Assembly: GCF_029945885.1 (NCBI RefSeq)
Contig: NZ_JAQSDK010000013.1
Span: 62,001-126,000 of the forward strand
Length of the DNA stretch: 64,000 nt
Direction: 5' to 3'
From: Brevundimonas sp.
GTDB lineage: Bacteria > Pseudomonadota > Alphaproteobacteria > Caulobacterales > Caulobacteraceae
The translations under genes were made by a program, and so were the position numbers. The notes beneath the pieces were generated by a model, which ran no database searches, was not told where the DNA came from, and saw only the letters and a program-made list of their open reading frames with translations. Positions 1 through 7,391 of this stretch are shown here, piece after piece. The stretch's first letter is position 1, and the number at the start of each line of letters is the position of its first letter.

Positions 1-1
1 C

Positions 2-346
2 GTGGCCGTGTTCGGGATCTGCACCCTGATCTTCGGCCTGTCCAAGGTCGCCTGGCTCAGCGCCCTGGTGCTGTTCATCGGCGGGGCCGCCGACATGATC
101 AGCGTCAACATCCGCCAGACCCTGATCCAGATCGCCACCCCCGATCACATGCGTGGCCGGGTGTCCTCGGTATCGATGTTGTTCATCGGGGCGTCCAACG
201 AATTGGGCGAGGCCTATTCCGGGGTCATGGTCCGGCTGATGGGCCCGATCGGCGCGGCGGTGTTCGGCGGGGCCGCGGCCCTGGGCGCGACCGGCCTCTG
301 GGCGAAACTGTTCCCGGGCCTGCGCAAGGCGGACAAGCTGGGCTAG
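2..346 (+). CDS. MFS transporter, C-terminal fragment
   Basis: This is the 3' end of a gene that starts before the window. The 114 visible residues form hydrophobic helices with a short cytoplasmic loop reading TPDHMRGRVSS, which resembles the Arg/Gly-rich loop of MFS_3-type (EntS-like) exporters. A GTG lies at base 2, but the reading frame is open to the window edge, so the true start is outside. The tail ends with a basic LRKADKLG. The substrate cannot be inferred from this fragment. Confidence 0.75.
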   Translation: MAVFGICTLIFGLSKVAWLSALVLFIGGAADMISVNIRQTLIQIATPDHMRGRVSSVSMLFIGASNELGEAYSGVMVRLMGPIGAAVFGGAAALGATGLWAKLFPGLRKADKLG

Positions 347-368
347 GGCGGACGCTTGGGCCGGATGC

Positions 369-1280
369 CTAGGCGGGGGCACCCGGCCCGAGGGTCGGGA
401 CGCCCCGGGTGTCGGTCGTCAGGATCGCCCCGATCGAGGCCACCACGATACAGCCGATGGCCAGCCATTGCAGGCTGCCGAGCTGCTCATGCAGCAGGAA
501 CAGGCCGGCGATCGCGCCGATGGCCGGCTCGGCGGACAGCAGGACGCCGAAGGTTCGTTTGGGGATGTGGCGCAAGGCGATCATCTCCAGCGAATAGGGC
601 AGGGCGCTGGACACCAGCGCCACGCCCAGTCCCAGCAGCAGGACCGACGGGGCCAGCAGGGCCGGACCCGCGCTGATGACGCCGAACGGCAGGATGACCA
701 TGGCGGCGGTGCTCATGCCCAGGGCCACCGACTGTCCGGCGTGCATGTGCGACAGCCGTTTGCCGAAGATGATGTACAGGGCCCAGAACAGGCCCGCCGC
801 CGCCGCGAAGGCAACGCCGACCGGGTCCAGCGCATGGAGGCCGCCACGCAGGGGCAGCAGCAGGCCCAGACCGGTGACGGCGCAGGCGATCCAGACGAAA
901 TGGATCCAGCGCCGGGAATGAACCAGCGCCAGGGTCAGCGGTCCGGCGAACTCGATGGCGATGGCCGGCCCCAGCGGAATGGTCCGCAGCGACAGGTAGA
1001 AGGTCAGGTTCATCAGCCCCAGGACCAGGCCGTACATCAGTACCCGCCCGGCGTCGTCCCGGCTGAGCCGGAACCGCCACGGTCGCCAGATACAGACCAG
1101 CACCAGGGCCGACAGCCCGACCCGCAGGGTCGAGGTCCCTTCGGCCCCGACGACCGGGAACAACTGTTTGGCGAACGACGTCCCGACCGACAGCGACACC
1201 ATCCCGCCCAGCAGGGCCAGATAGGGCAGGGCCGCCAGAACGGGCTGGGTCAGGACCGGGTTGGGGCGGGGCGTCGACAT
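369..1280 (-). CDS. rhtA: EamA family exporter, RhtA-like (threonine/homoserine efflux)
   Basis: The 303-residue protein has about ten hydrophobic segments arranged as two EamA repeats, the drug/metabolite transporter fold of the inner membrane. Its C-terminal half carries SSALPYSLEMIALRHIP and FGVLLSAEPAIGAIAGL, which match the RhtA subgroup exporting threonine and homoserine. The length is normal for the family. It is transcribed alone and converges with the MFS gene across a 22-bp gap. The family is clear; the substrate rests on subgroup resemblance only. Confidence 0.8.
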   Translation of the reverse strand: MSTPRPNPVLTQPVLAALPYLALLGGMVSLSVGTSFAKQLFPVVGAEGTSTLRVGLSALVLVCIWRPWRFRLSRDDAGRVLMYGLVLGLMNLTFYLSLRTIPLGPAIAIEFAGPLTLALVHSRRWIHFVWIACAVTGLGLLLPLRGGLHALDPVGVAFAAAAGLFWALYIIFGKRLSHMHAGQSVALGMSTAAMVILPFGVISAGPALLAPSVLLLGLGVALVSSALPYSLEMIALRHIPKRTFGVLLSAEPAIGAIAGLFLLHEQLGSLQWLAIGCIVVASIGAILTTDTRGVPTLGPGAPA

Positions 1281-1367
1281 GGGCCCCGATATAGCGGGCC
1301 GGACGGGCGTTGCACGGTCGAAATCGGTACGGGGTTAACTGAGGCAGGACGCCCGCCCCCTACGCCC

Positions 1368-2396
1368 TCACCAGGGCCGGAAATGCTTGCTCAGCTTCAG
1401 GCCCTGGCTCTGGTAGTGGCTGCCGCCCTCGCCATACAGGCGGCTCGGCCGTTCGATCAGGGGCTCATAGACCAGACGGGCGACGATCTGGCCGTGTTCC
1501 AGCAGGAAGGGGGTGTCGTGGGTGCGCACCTCCAGCACGCCCTTGGAGCCCGCGCCGTGGGCCTCGTCCGTGCCGAAGCCGGGGTCGAAGAAGCCGGCGT
1601 AATGGACGCGGAACTCGCCGACCGACGGGTCAATCGGGGTCATTTCGGCGGCCTGGTCGACCGGGATCTCGACGTCGTCGCTGGAGGCCAGGATGTAGAA
1701 TTCACCCGGATCCAGCAGCAGCTGGCCGGCGCGCAGGGTCAGGGGCTCCCAGAAGTCGCGCGGGTCGTGGCCGTCGATGTGATCCATATTGACCACCCCG
1801 GCGTGGCGGCGACCGCGGAAGCCGACCACACCGTCGGTCGTCCCATCCAGATCGACGCCGACGCTGCGGGTCTCCAGCTTGGGCGGTTCGCCGGCCTTCA
1901 GCCGCAGCTGGTTCAGCCGGGTGCCGGGCCGGACCAGGATGGAAAAGGTCTGGGGCGCGATCTCCAGATACAGGGGGCCGTCATAGCCCTCGGCGACATC
2001 GTCGAACCGGGCACCGGAATCGGTCAGCAGCCGCACGAAGACGTCGACCCGGCCGGTCGAGCTCTTGGGATTGGCGCGGGCGATCAGGCCTTTCGGCAGG
2101 CTCAGCCGTTCCTGCAGCCGGGCGATATAGACGCAGCCCTTTTCCAGAACGAAGCCGCCGGACAGGTCGACCGTATGCATCGAGACGTCGGCGATCCGGT
2201 CCTCGACCTTGCGGCTGCCGGGCAGGAAGGAGGCGCGCACGCGCCAGGCCTGGTCGGACAGGCGCAGGTCCAGACTGGCCGGCTGCACCTGGTCGGCGTC
2301 GAACGAGGTGTCCGAGGTGATCGCGCCACCGGCGATCAGGGCCTCGATGGACTGGCAGGGCAGGATGCCCGGGGCGGTGTTTTCAGAGAACTGCAT
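1368..2396 (-). CDS. dcd: dCTP deaminase, long alphaproteobacterial form
   Basis: The product deaminates dCTP to dUTP in pyrimidine deoxynucleotide synthesis. At 342 residues it is much longer than the roughly 190-residue E. coli Dcd and fits the long 2'-deoxycytidine 5'-triphosphate deaminase family, which looks like two dUTPase-fold units. An N-terminal PASLDLRLSD segment and ARANPKSSTGRVDV near residue 110 supply the conserved phosphate-binding Ser/Arg region. A second block, LDPGEFYILASSDDVEIP, marks the C-terminal half. It is monocistronic and divergent from apaG. Confidence 0.88.
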   Translation of the reverse strand: MQFSENTAPGILPCQSIEALIAGGAITSDTSFDADQVQPASLDLRLSDQAWRVRASFLPGSRKVEDRIADVSMHTVDLSGGFVLEKGCVYIARLQERLSLPKGLIARANPKSSTGRVDVFVRLLTDSGARFDDVAEGYDGPLYLEIAPQTFSILVRPGTRLNQLRLKAGEPPKLETRSVGVDLDGTTDGVVGFRGRRHAGVVNMDHIDGHDPRDFWEPLTLRAGQLLLDPGEFYILASSDDVEIPVDQAAEMTPIDPSVGEFRVHYAGFFDPGFGTDEAHGAGSKGVLEVRTHDTPFLLEHGQIVARLVYEPLIERPSRLYGEGGSHYQSQGLKLSKHFRPW

Positions 2397-2476
2397 GGGG
2401 TCTGATTACACGTTTTTGCAGCGCGTCTAACCCCCGGGGTGCTTGACGGCGGCGTCGGTTGCGGGACCATGGGCCC

Positions 2477-2884
2477 ATGTATGACACCCACGCCTATGAA
2501 GCCGAGACCGACGGCATCGTCGTCAGGGTCCGGCCCTCCTATCTGGCGGGCCAGTCCGACCCCGAGTCCGGGCGCTGGGTCTGGGCCTATCAGGTCGAGA
2601 TCGAGAACCGCGGCGCGGCGGCGGTGCAGCTGGTGGCGCGCCACTGGATCATCACCGACGCCCGCGGCCAGATCGAGGATGTGCGCGGCCCCGGCGTGGT
2701 CGGGGAACAGCCGACCATCCCGCCGGGCGACAGCTATTCCTATACCTCGGGCTGCCCGCTGGGCACGGCCTCGGGCTCGATGGTGGGCAGCTATTCGATG
2801 ACGGATACCGAGGGGCGATCGTTCGAGGCCGTCATTCCGGCCTTCAGCCTGGACGTCCCGGGCGAGCGGCGGGTGCTGAACTAG
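2477..2884 (+). CDS. apaG: ApaG domain protein (Co2+/Mg2+ efflux-associated)
   Basis: The roughly 135-residue protein is a single ApaG (DUF525) fold. It carries YQVEIENRG, the ARHWIITDARG strand and the Gly-rich GVVGEQPTIPPGDSYSYTSG region typical of the family. I chose ATG 2477 (MYDTHAYEAE) over the in-frame TTG at 2459, because family members begin with such a short leader; no strong Shine-Dalgarno decides it. ApaG was linked to cobalt/magnesium resistance in enterobacteria, but its biochemical role is unsettled. It diverges from dcd. Confidence 0.85.
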   Translation: MYDTHAYEAETDGIVVRVRPSYLAGQSDPESGRWVWAYQVEIENRGAAAVQLVARHWIITDARGQIEDVRGPGVVGEQPTIPPGDSYSYTSGCPLGTASGSMVGSYSMTDTEGRSFEAVIPAFSLDVPGERRVLN

Positions 2885-2954
2885 GTCCGGCCTCAAGCCA
2901 CCCGACAGGGCGGTAGACCAAATGCAAAACATCAAGCCCCGAAGGGGCGGGTGA

Positions 2955-2986
2955 GGGACTGCGTCAACCCGGATAACCGCAGTCCC
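2955..2986. other. Inverted repeat in the apaG-gcrA intergenic region
   Basis: Nine-base arms GGGACTGCG (2955-2963) and CGCAGTCCC (2978-2986) pair perfectly around a 14-base loop. Flanking GGGGC (2944-2948) and GCCCC (2987-2991) can extend the stem across a bulge. No T-run follows on either strand, so it is not a classical terminator. It could end apaG transcription or belong to a small RNA. Confidence 0.4.
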
Positions 2987-3074
2987 GCCCCGTGTCCCGC
3001 CGACGCAAGGCCAGCGGGGCGGACGGCGGCTCAAATAGGAGCCATCTGTGTTGGTCGTTTGACCGAATTGCGAA

Positions 3075-3101
3075 GGGCGCACGAAATGAATCCGTGCGCC
3101 C
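3075..3101 (-). terminator. Probable gcrA terminator hairpin
   Basis: Perfect nine-base arms GGGCGCACG (3075-3083) and CGTGCGCCC (3093-3101) flank a nine-base loop. They lie about 55 bases beyond the gcrA stop when read on the minus strand. Only two T residues follow the stem, so the intrinsic terminator is weak or needs help. Confidence 0.45.
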
Positions 3102-3153
3102 CCGGCGCGTTCGCGCGCCCGCGCTCAAGCAGCGCGAAGCGCGATAGCGCCCT

Positions 3154-3672
3154 TTAAATATAGCGACGCAGGCTGCGGGCCAGTTCGGTGGCCCCGTCCT
3201 TGTTGCCGCGGCGAACCTGGGGCTGGTAGGCGACCCGGGCGTGCTCGATGCAATAGACGCCTTCCGAGGCGCGGCGGCCGCAGAAGCTGAACTCGCGCGA
3301 CGACGGATCGCCGATCGGCCATTTGCACATGTGCGCGCCCAGGGTCATCACCGTGGCCGTGCCGGGCATTTCCGGCGGACGCTCGGGCGTCGGCGGAACG
3401 GGCGCGTTGGGGCGCAGCTGGGCCGTCTCGATACGGCGCGGAGCCGACGGCTGGGCCGGGGCTGCGGGCCGCGGACGGGCGGCGCGGAAGGTGGTGCGGG
3501 CCGGTTGCGACGGCGCGGCGCGGCCCGACAGGCCGAGACGGTGCACCTTGCCGATCACGGCGTTGCGGGTGACGCCGCCTCCCAGTTGTTTGGCGATCTG
3601 GCTGGCTGACTGGCCCTCAAGCCAGAGCTTCTTCAGCGCGCCTACGCGGTCTTCGGTCCAGCCTGCGGTCAT
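3154..3672 (-). CDS. gcrA: Cell-cycle regulator GcrA
   Basis: GcrA is a sigma70-associated transcription factor that in Caulobacter drives S-phase genes from promoters methylated at GANTC. The 172-residue protein opens with the GcrA helix-turn-helix (GWTEDRVGALKKLWLEGQSA, then NAVIGKVHRLGLSGR). A Pro/Ala-rich linker follows, then the C-terminal polymerase-binding region with CKWPIGDP and a CGRRA...YCIEH cysteine/histidine pattern. Length and both conserved ends match the family. GGGGAGGG lies upstream of ATG 3672 on the minus strand. Its upstream region carries CtrA, GANTC and DnaA-like sequences. Confidence 0.97.
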   Translation of the reverse strand: MTAGWTEDRVGALKKLWLEGQSASQIAKQLGGGVTRNAVIGKVHRLGLSGRAAPSQPARTTFRAARPRPAAPAQPSAPRRIETAQLRPNAPVPPTPERPPEMPGTATVMTLGAHMCKWPIGDPSSREFSFCGRRASEGVYCIEHARVAYQPQVRRGNKDGATELARSLRRYI

Positions 3673-3749
3673 GCCACCCTCCCCGGGGTAATCAGATCAA
3701 TATCTAGGGGCACCGGCTCCGTTCGGGAGGCAGCGCCTACCACCACTTG

Positions 3750-3764
3750 TAAACGAGACGTTAA
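3750..3764. promoter_or_regulatory. Candidate CtrA box in the gcrA promoter
   Basis: The sequence reads TAAA-N7-TTAA, one mismatch from the CtrA consensus TTAA-N7-TTAA. It lies about 80-90 bases upstream of the gcrA start. In Caulobacter CtrA represses gcrA, so the placement is sensible; binding itself is inferred. Confidence 0.6.
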
Positions 3765-3780
3765 CGGACGCAACATCTGC

Positions 3781-3815
3781 GAATCAGTGTGTCCACAGAA
3801 ACCACATGTTGAATC
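3781..3815. promoter_or_regulatory. Two GANTC (CcrM) sites and a DnaA-like box upstream of gcrA
   Basis: GAATC occurs at 3781-3785 and 3811-3815, 30 bases apart, in the short gcrA / ABC-permease intergenic region. Between them GTGTCCACA (3789-3797) matches seven of nine positions of the DnaA box TTATCCACA. CcrM methylation of GANTC and DnaA control of gcrA are known in Caulobacter. Confidence 0.5.
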
Positions 3816-3884
3816 GTCGGTATGTGAAACGCCTGTGGGCGGCCCCGCCTTGCGCCGGGGCCTTGCCGGGGGCATCTGGCGGAC

Positions 3885-4706
3885 ATGACTGATCTCGCTT
3901 CCACCCGCCCGTCCGGCCTGCCGTCGCCCCGTCGCTACAACGGCATCAACTGGATCGGGGTCCAGACCCTGTATCTGCGCGAGGTGCGGCGCTTCTGGAA
4001 GGTGGGGGCCCAGACCGTGGCCGCCCCGGTGGTGACGACCCTGCTCTATATGCTGGTCTTCGTCGTGGCTCTGAAGGATGCGCGGCCGCCGCTGCACGGC
4101 ACGCCCTTCGCCGAGTTCGTCGCGCCCGGCCTGATCATGATGGCCATTCTCAACAATGCCTTCGCCAATGCCTCATCCAGCCTGATCCAGGCCAAGATCA
4201 TGGGCACGGCCACCGACTTCCTGACCCCGCCGCTCAGCCCGCTGGAACTGACCATCGGCTTCTCGCTGGGCGCGGCGACGCGCGGCATGGTGGTCGGGCT
4301 GGTCACCGCCGTCTGCGTGCTGCCGTTCGCGAAGCTGGGGGTCACCAATCTGTTCGCCATCCTGTGGTTCGGCATCGTCGCCTCCCTGCTGATGGGGATG
4401 CTGGGGGTTCTGGCCGGGCTGTGGTCCGAGAAATTCGACCATCTGTCGGCGGTGCAGAATTTCGTGGTCATGCCGATGACCTTTCTCAGCGGCACCTTCT
4501 ATCCGATCGAACGCCTGCCCGAGCCGTTCCGCTCGATCAGCCATTTCAACCCCTTCTTCTATCTGATCGACGGCTTCCGCTCCGGCTTCATCGGCCATGC
4601 CGACGGCAGTCTGATGATCGGTGTGGTGGTCAGCGCGGTCCTGACCCTGGCCCTGGCCGTGGCCTGCTGGCTGGTGTTCCGGTCCGGATGGCGGCTGAAG
4701 AGCTAG
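3885..4706 (+). CDS. ABC-2 type transporter permease
   Basis: The 273-residue polytopic inner-membrane protein has the ABC-2 permease layout. A cytoplasmic N-terminus with [12 protein letters not shown] is followed by six hydrophobic segments. The conserved [18 protein letters not shown] stretch and the later [16 protein letters not shown]...[11 protein letters not shown] motif are typical of YadH-like exporters. No ATP-binding partner gene lies on either side: gcrA is divergent and argD follows about 120 bases on. The ATPase must be encoded elsewhere. The substrate is unknown. Confidence 0.85.
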   Translation: MTDLASTRPSGLPSPRRYNGINWIGVQTLYLREVRRFWKVGAQTVAAPVVTTLLYMLVFVVALKDARPPLHGTPFAEFVAPGLIMMAILNNAFANASSSLIQAKIMGTATDFLTPPLSPLELTIGFSLGAATRGMVVGLVTAVCVLPFAKLGVTNLFAILWFGIVASLLMGMLGVLAGLWSEKFDHLSAVQNFVVMPMTFLSGTFYPIERLPEPFRSISHFNPFFYLIDGFRSGFIGHADGSLMIGVVVSAVLTLALAVACWLVFRSGWRLKS

Positions 4707-4828
4707 GCCGCAAACGTCGCCGGGCCGGTGTTGACTACGTCGCCCGCCCGTCCGACAAGATCGACCCCTGATCCAGCGGTCCCGGCGCATCCTGCGGCGG
4801 GGCCGTCTCGCTTTTGGAGGTTGCGTCC

Positions 4829-6019
4829 ATGTCCGGTCATCTGATGGGTGTCTATAATCGTGCTCCGGTCGAGGTGGAGCGCGGCGAAGGGTCCCGACTG
4901 TATGCGGCGGACGGCACGGTCTATCTGGACTGCGTCATGGGCATCTCGACCAATGCGCTGGGCCATGCCCACCCCAAGCTGGTCCAGGCGGTCAAGGACC
5001 AGGCTGAGAAGCTCTGGCATGTCTCCAACATCTTCAAGATTCCGGGCCAGGAGGCGCTTGCCGACGCCCTGTGCGAAAAGTCCTTCGCCGACGTCGTCTT
5101 CTTCACCAACTCCGGCACCGAAGCCGTCGAGTGCGCCCTGAAGACGGCGCGCAAATATCATTCGGCCAACGGCCAGCCCGAGCGGATCGACATCTACGGC
5201 TTTGACGGCTCGTTCCACGGCCGCACCTATGGCGCCATCAACGCCGCCGCCAACCCCAGCTATACCGATGGCTTCGGTCCGCCGATGGCCGGCTTTCACC
5301 AGCTGAAATGGGGCGACCACGACGCCATCAAGGCGGCCATCGCCCAGCCGACCACCGCCGCCATCATCGTCGAGCCCGTGCAGGGCGAGGGCGGCTGCCG
5401 CGCCATGCCGGAACAGTGCCTGCGTGGCCTGCGCGAGCTGTGCGACGAACATGGCGTCCTGATCATCTTCGACGAGGTCCAGTGCGGCATGGGCCGGACC
5501 GGCAAGCTGTGGGCCCATGAATGGGCTGGCATGGCCCCGGACATCATGGCCATCGCCAAGGCCCTCGGCGGCGGCTTCCCGGTCGGGGCCTGCCTGGCCA
5601 CGGCCGAGGCGGCCAAGGGCATGACCGTCGGGGCGCACGGCTCGACCTTCGGCGGCAATCCGCTGGCCATGGCGGTCGGTAACGCCGCCTTCGAGGAGAT
5701 TTCGAAGCCGGAGACCCTGGCCAACGTCAACGAGATCGCCGGCTATCTGAAGCAGCAGCTGCACGGGCTGAAGGAACGCTTCCCGGACGTCATCGCCGAT
5801 GTGCGCGGCAAGGGGTTGCTGATCGGCATCAAACTGATCCCGAACAACCGCGAATTCATGGGCTGGGCCCGCGACGAGAACCATCTGCTGGTGGCCGGGG
5901 GTGGCGACAATTGCGTGCGCATGCTGCCACCGCTGAACTTCACCCGCGACGATGCGGCCGAGGCGATCGCCCGCTTCGAGAAGACCTGCGAATTCGCGCG
6001 CGGCAAGATGGCGGGCTAG
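4829..6019 (+). CDS. argD: Acetylornithine aminotransferase
   Basis: This PLP enzyme converts N-acetylglutamate semialdehyde to N-acetylornithine in arginine synthesis. It often also serves as the succinyldiaminopimelate transaminase. The 396-residue class-III aminotransferase shows [12 protein letters not shown], the cofactor Asp in [14 protein letters not shown] (about residue 215), and the PLP Lys in [14 protein letters not shown] (about 245). GGAGG eight bases upstream supports ATG 4829; the TTG at 4814 lies inside that Shine-Dalgarno region. argF follows after four bases, so the two form an operon. Confidence 0.95.
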   Translation: MSGHLMGVYNRAPVEVERGEGSRLYAADGTVYLDCVMGISTNALGHAHPKLVQAVKDQAEKLWHVSNIFKIPGQEALADALCEKSFADVVFFTNSGTEAVECALKTARKYHSANGQPERIDIYGFDGSFHGRTYGAINAAANPSYTDGFGPPMAGFHQLKWGDHDAIKAAIAQPTTAAIIVEPVQGEGGCRAMPEQCLRGLRELCDEHGVLIIFDEVQCGMGRTGKLWAHEWAGMAPDIMAIAKALGGGFPVGACLATAEAAKGMTVGAHGSTFGGNPLAMAVGNAAFEEISKPETLANVNEIAGYLKQQLHGLKERFPDVIADVRGKGLLIGIKLIPNNREFMGWARDENHLLVAGGGDNCVRMLPPLNFTRDDAAEAIARFEKTCEFARGKMAG

Positions 6020-6023
6020 GCGG

Positions 6024-6941
6024 ATGGTGCGGCATTTTCTCGATATCCATCGGCTGTCGGCCGAAGACCTGCGCGGCATTCTGGATGACGCCCATGCCCG
6101 CAAGGCCGCCCGCAAGGGCTGGCCCAGGGGGCGGGTCGACGCCGATGCGCCGGCCACGGATCATGTGCTGGCGATGATCTTCGAGAAGAATTCGACCCGC
6201 ACCCGCTTCAGCTTCGACGCCGCCATCCGCCAGCTGGGCGGGGACTCGATCATCGCCAATGCCGGGGATATGCAGCTGGGTCGCGGTGAGCCGGTCGAGG
6301 ATACGGCCCGCGTCCTGTCGCGCATGGTCGATGCGGTGATGATCCGCGCCAACAGCCATGACGACGTCGAACGGTTCGCCCGCGTCGCCACCGTGCCGGT
6401 GATCAACGGCCTGACCGACCGCAGCCATCCGTGCCAGATACTGGCCGACCTGCAGACCATCGAGGAACAGCGCGGCCCGATCGCCGGCAAGACCCTGGCC
6501 TGGGTCGGGGACGGCAACAACGTCTGTCACAGCTTCATGCATGCGGCCCCGAAATTCGGCTTTCGCTTCAACGTCGCCTGCCCGGCCGACTACCATCCCG
6601 ACCTGCGCGACCTGGCCCGGGGCGGCGACCATGTCACCCTGACCAGCGATCCGCGCGAGGCGGTGGCCGGGGCCGATGTGGTGATCACCGACACCTGGGT
6701 GTCGATGGGCGACGGCGACTATGAGGACCGGCTGGCGGCGTTCGAGGCCTATACGGTCGACGAGTCTCTGATGGCCACGGCCGCGTCCGATGCCGTCTTC
6801 CTGCACTGTCTGCCGGCGCACCGCGGCGAGGAGGTCACCGATGCGGTGATCGACGGTCCGCAGTCGCTGGTCTGGGACGAGGCCGAGAACCGCATCCACG
6901 CCCAGAAGGCCGTTCTGGCCTGGTGTCTGGCGGGCGGCTGA
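6024..6941 (+). CDS. argF: Ornithine carbamoyltransferase
   Basis: The enzyme joins carbamoyl phosphate to ornithine to make citrulline, the arginine-pathway step after ornithine forms. The 305-residue protein has the carbamoyl-phosphate motif NSTRTRFSF (about residue 55), [11 protein letters not shown] (about 135) and the ornithine-loop motif [11 protein letters not shown] (about 260). ATG 6024 lies four bases after the argD stop, giving [12 protein letters not shown], which matches family N-termini. In-frame codons further upstream would overlap argD and add non-family sequence. Confidence 0.95.
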   Translation: MVRHFLDIHRLSAEDLRGILDDAHARKAARKGWPRGRVDADAPATDHVLAMIFEKNSTRTRFSFDAAIRQLGGDSIIANAGDMQLGRGEPVEDTARVLSRMVDAVMIRANSHDDVERFARVATVPVINGLTDRSHPCQILADLQTIEEQRGPIAGKTLAWVGDGNNVCHSFMHAAPKFGFRFNVACPADYHPDLRDLARGGDHVTLTSDPREAVAGADVVITDTWVSMGDGDYEDRLAAFEAYTVDESLMATAASDAVFLHCLPAHRGEEVTDAVIDGPQSLVWDEAENRIHAQKAVLAWCLAGG

Positions 6942-6963
6942 ACCCGGTCGGCGACCGGGTCGG

Positions 6964-7170
6964 TCAGTAGGGTCGCTGCGGCACGCCGAACAGGGTGCCG
7001 AGATGGATCGCCAGGATGAAGACCGACGCCGCCGACAGCAGCATGATGAAGCGCCACGGGACCATGCGTACGCCCCTGCGCGGATCCCACGGTCGCGCGC
7101 CGCGCCAGCCGGCGAAGGCGGTCAGGGCCACGGCCGCGGCCAGCAGGGTCAGGGTCAGGGGCAGGTCCAC
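6964..7170 (-). CDS. Small membrane protein, unknown function
   Basis: A 68-residue protein with two hydrophobic helices (about residues 3-20 and 41-62). A basic loop between them reads [20 protein letters not shown], giving a hairpin topology. It starts with GTG at 7170 and converges on argF with a 22-base gap. The regular helix-loop-helix pattern with conserved-looking Trp/Arg/Pro residues argues for a real gene. I cannot assign a function. Confidence 0.7.
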   Translation of the reverse strand: MDLPLTLTLLAAAVALTAFAGWRGARPWDPRRGVRMVPWRFIMLLSAASVFILAIHLGTLFGVPQRPY

Positions 7171-7245
7171 GCGTCAGCAGATGGCGGGTGCCGCGTCTCC
7201 GCGCAAGGCCGAATTCCTTGCCGGAAGGTTAATCTTCACGACTGG

Positions 7246-7253
7246 TTAACCAT
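7246..7253 (+). promoter_or_regulatory. CtrA half-site (TTAACCAT) upstream of podJ
   Basis: TTAACCAT matches the extended CtrA half-site and lies about 140 bases before podJ. No second half follows at the usual spacing. It may support the better box at 7324. Confidence 0.35.
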
Positions 7254-7323
7254 GATCAGGCGAGAAATCGGCGGGTCGGGAGCGCTGTCCACAGGAAGAT
7301 CGGTCGCACCCTACATCTTGGGG

Positions 7324-7338
7324 TTAACCATGCGTTTA
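7324..7338 (+). promoter_or_regulatory. Candidate CtrA box in the podJ promoter
   Basis: The sequence reads TTAA-N7-TTTA and begins with the extended half-site TTAACCAT. It is one mismatch from TTAA-N7-TTAA and lies 54 bases before the podJ start. A GANTC site (GAATC, 7385-7389) lies three bases before the start codon. CtrA represses and GcrA activates podJ in Caulobacter. Confidence 0.6.
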
Positions 7339-7391
7339 CACCCCTGATCTGGGCGTCTAGCGTCCAGTCTGTAGGTCGGGAGGCGAATCAA

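Noticed and set aside
468..2405. Long plus-strand open frame (645 codons) opposite rhtA and dcd
   Set aside because: It is Gln/Gly/Arg-rich with no domain pattern and lies antisense to two clear families. Long antisense frames are expected at this GC content.
4703..6157. Long minus-strand open frame opposite argD
   Set aside because: It has shadow composition and no motifs; argD on the other strand is unambiguous.
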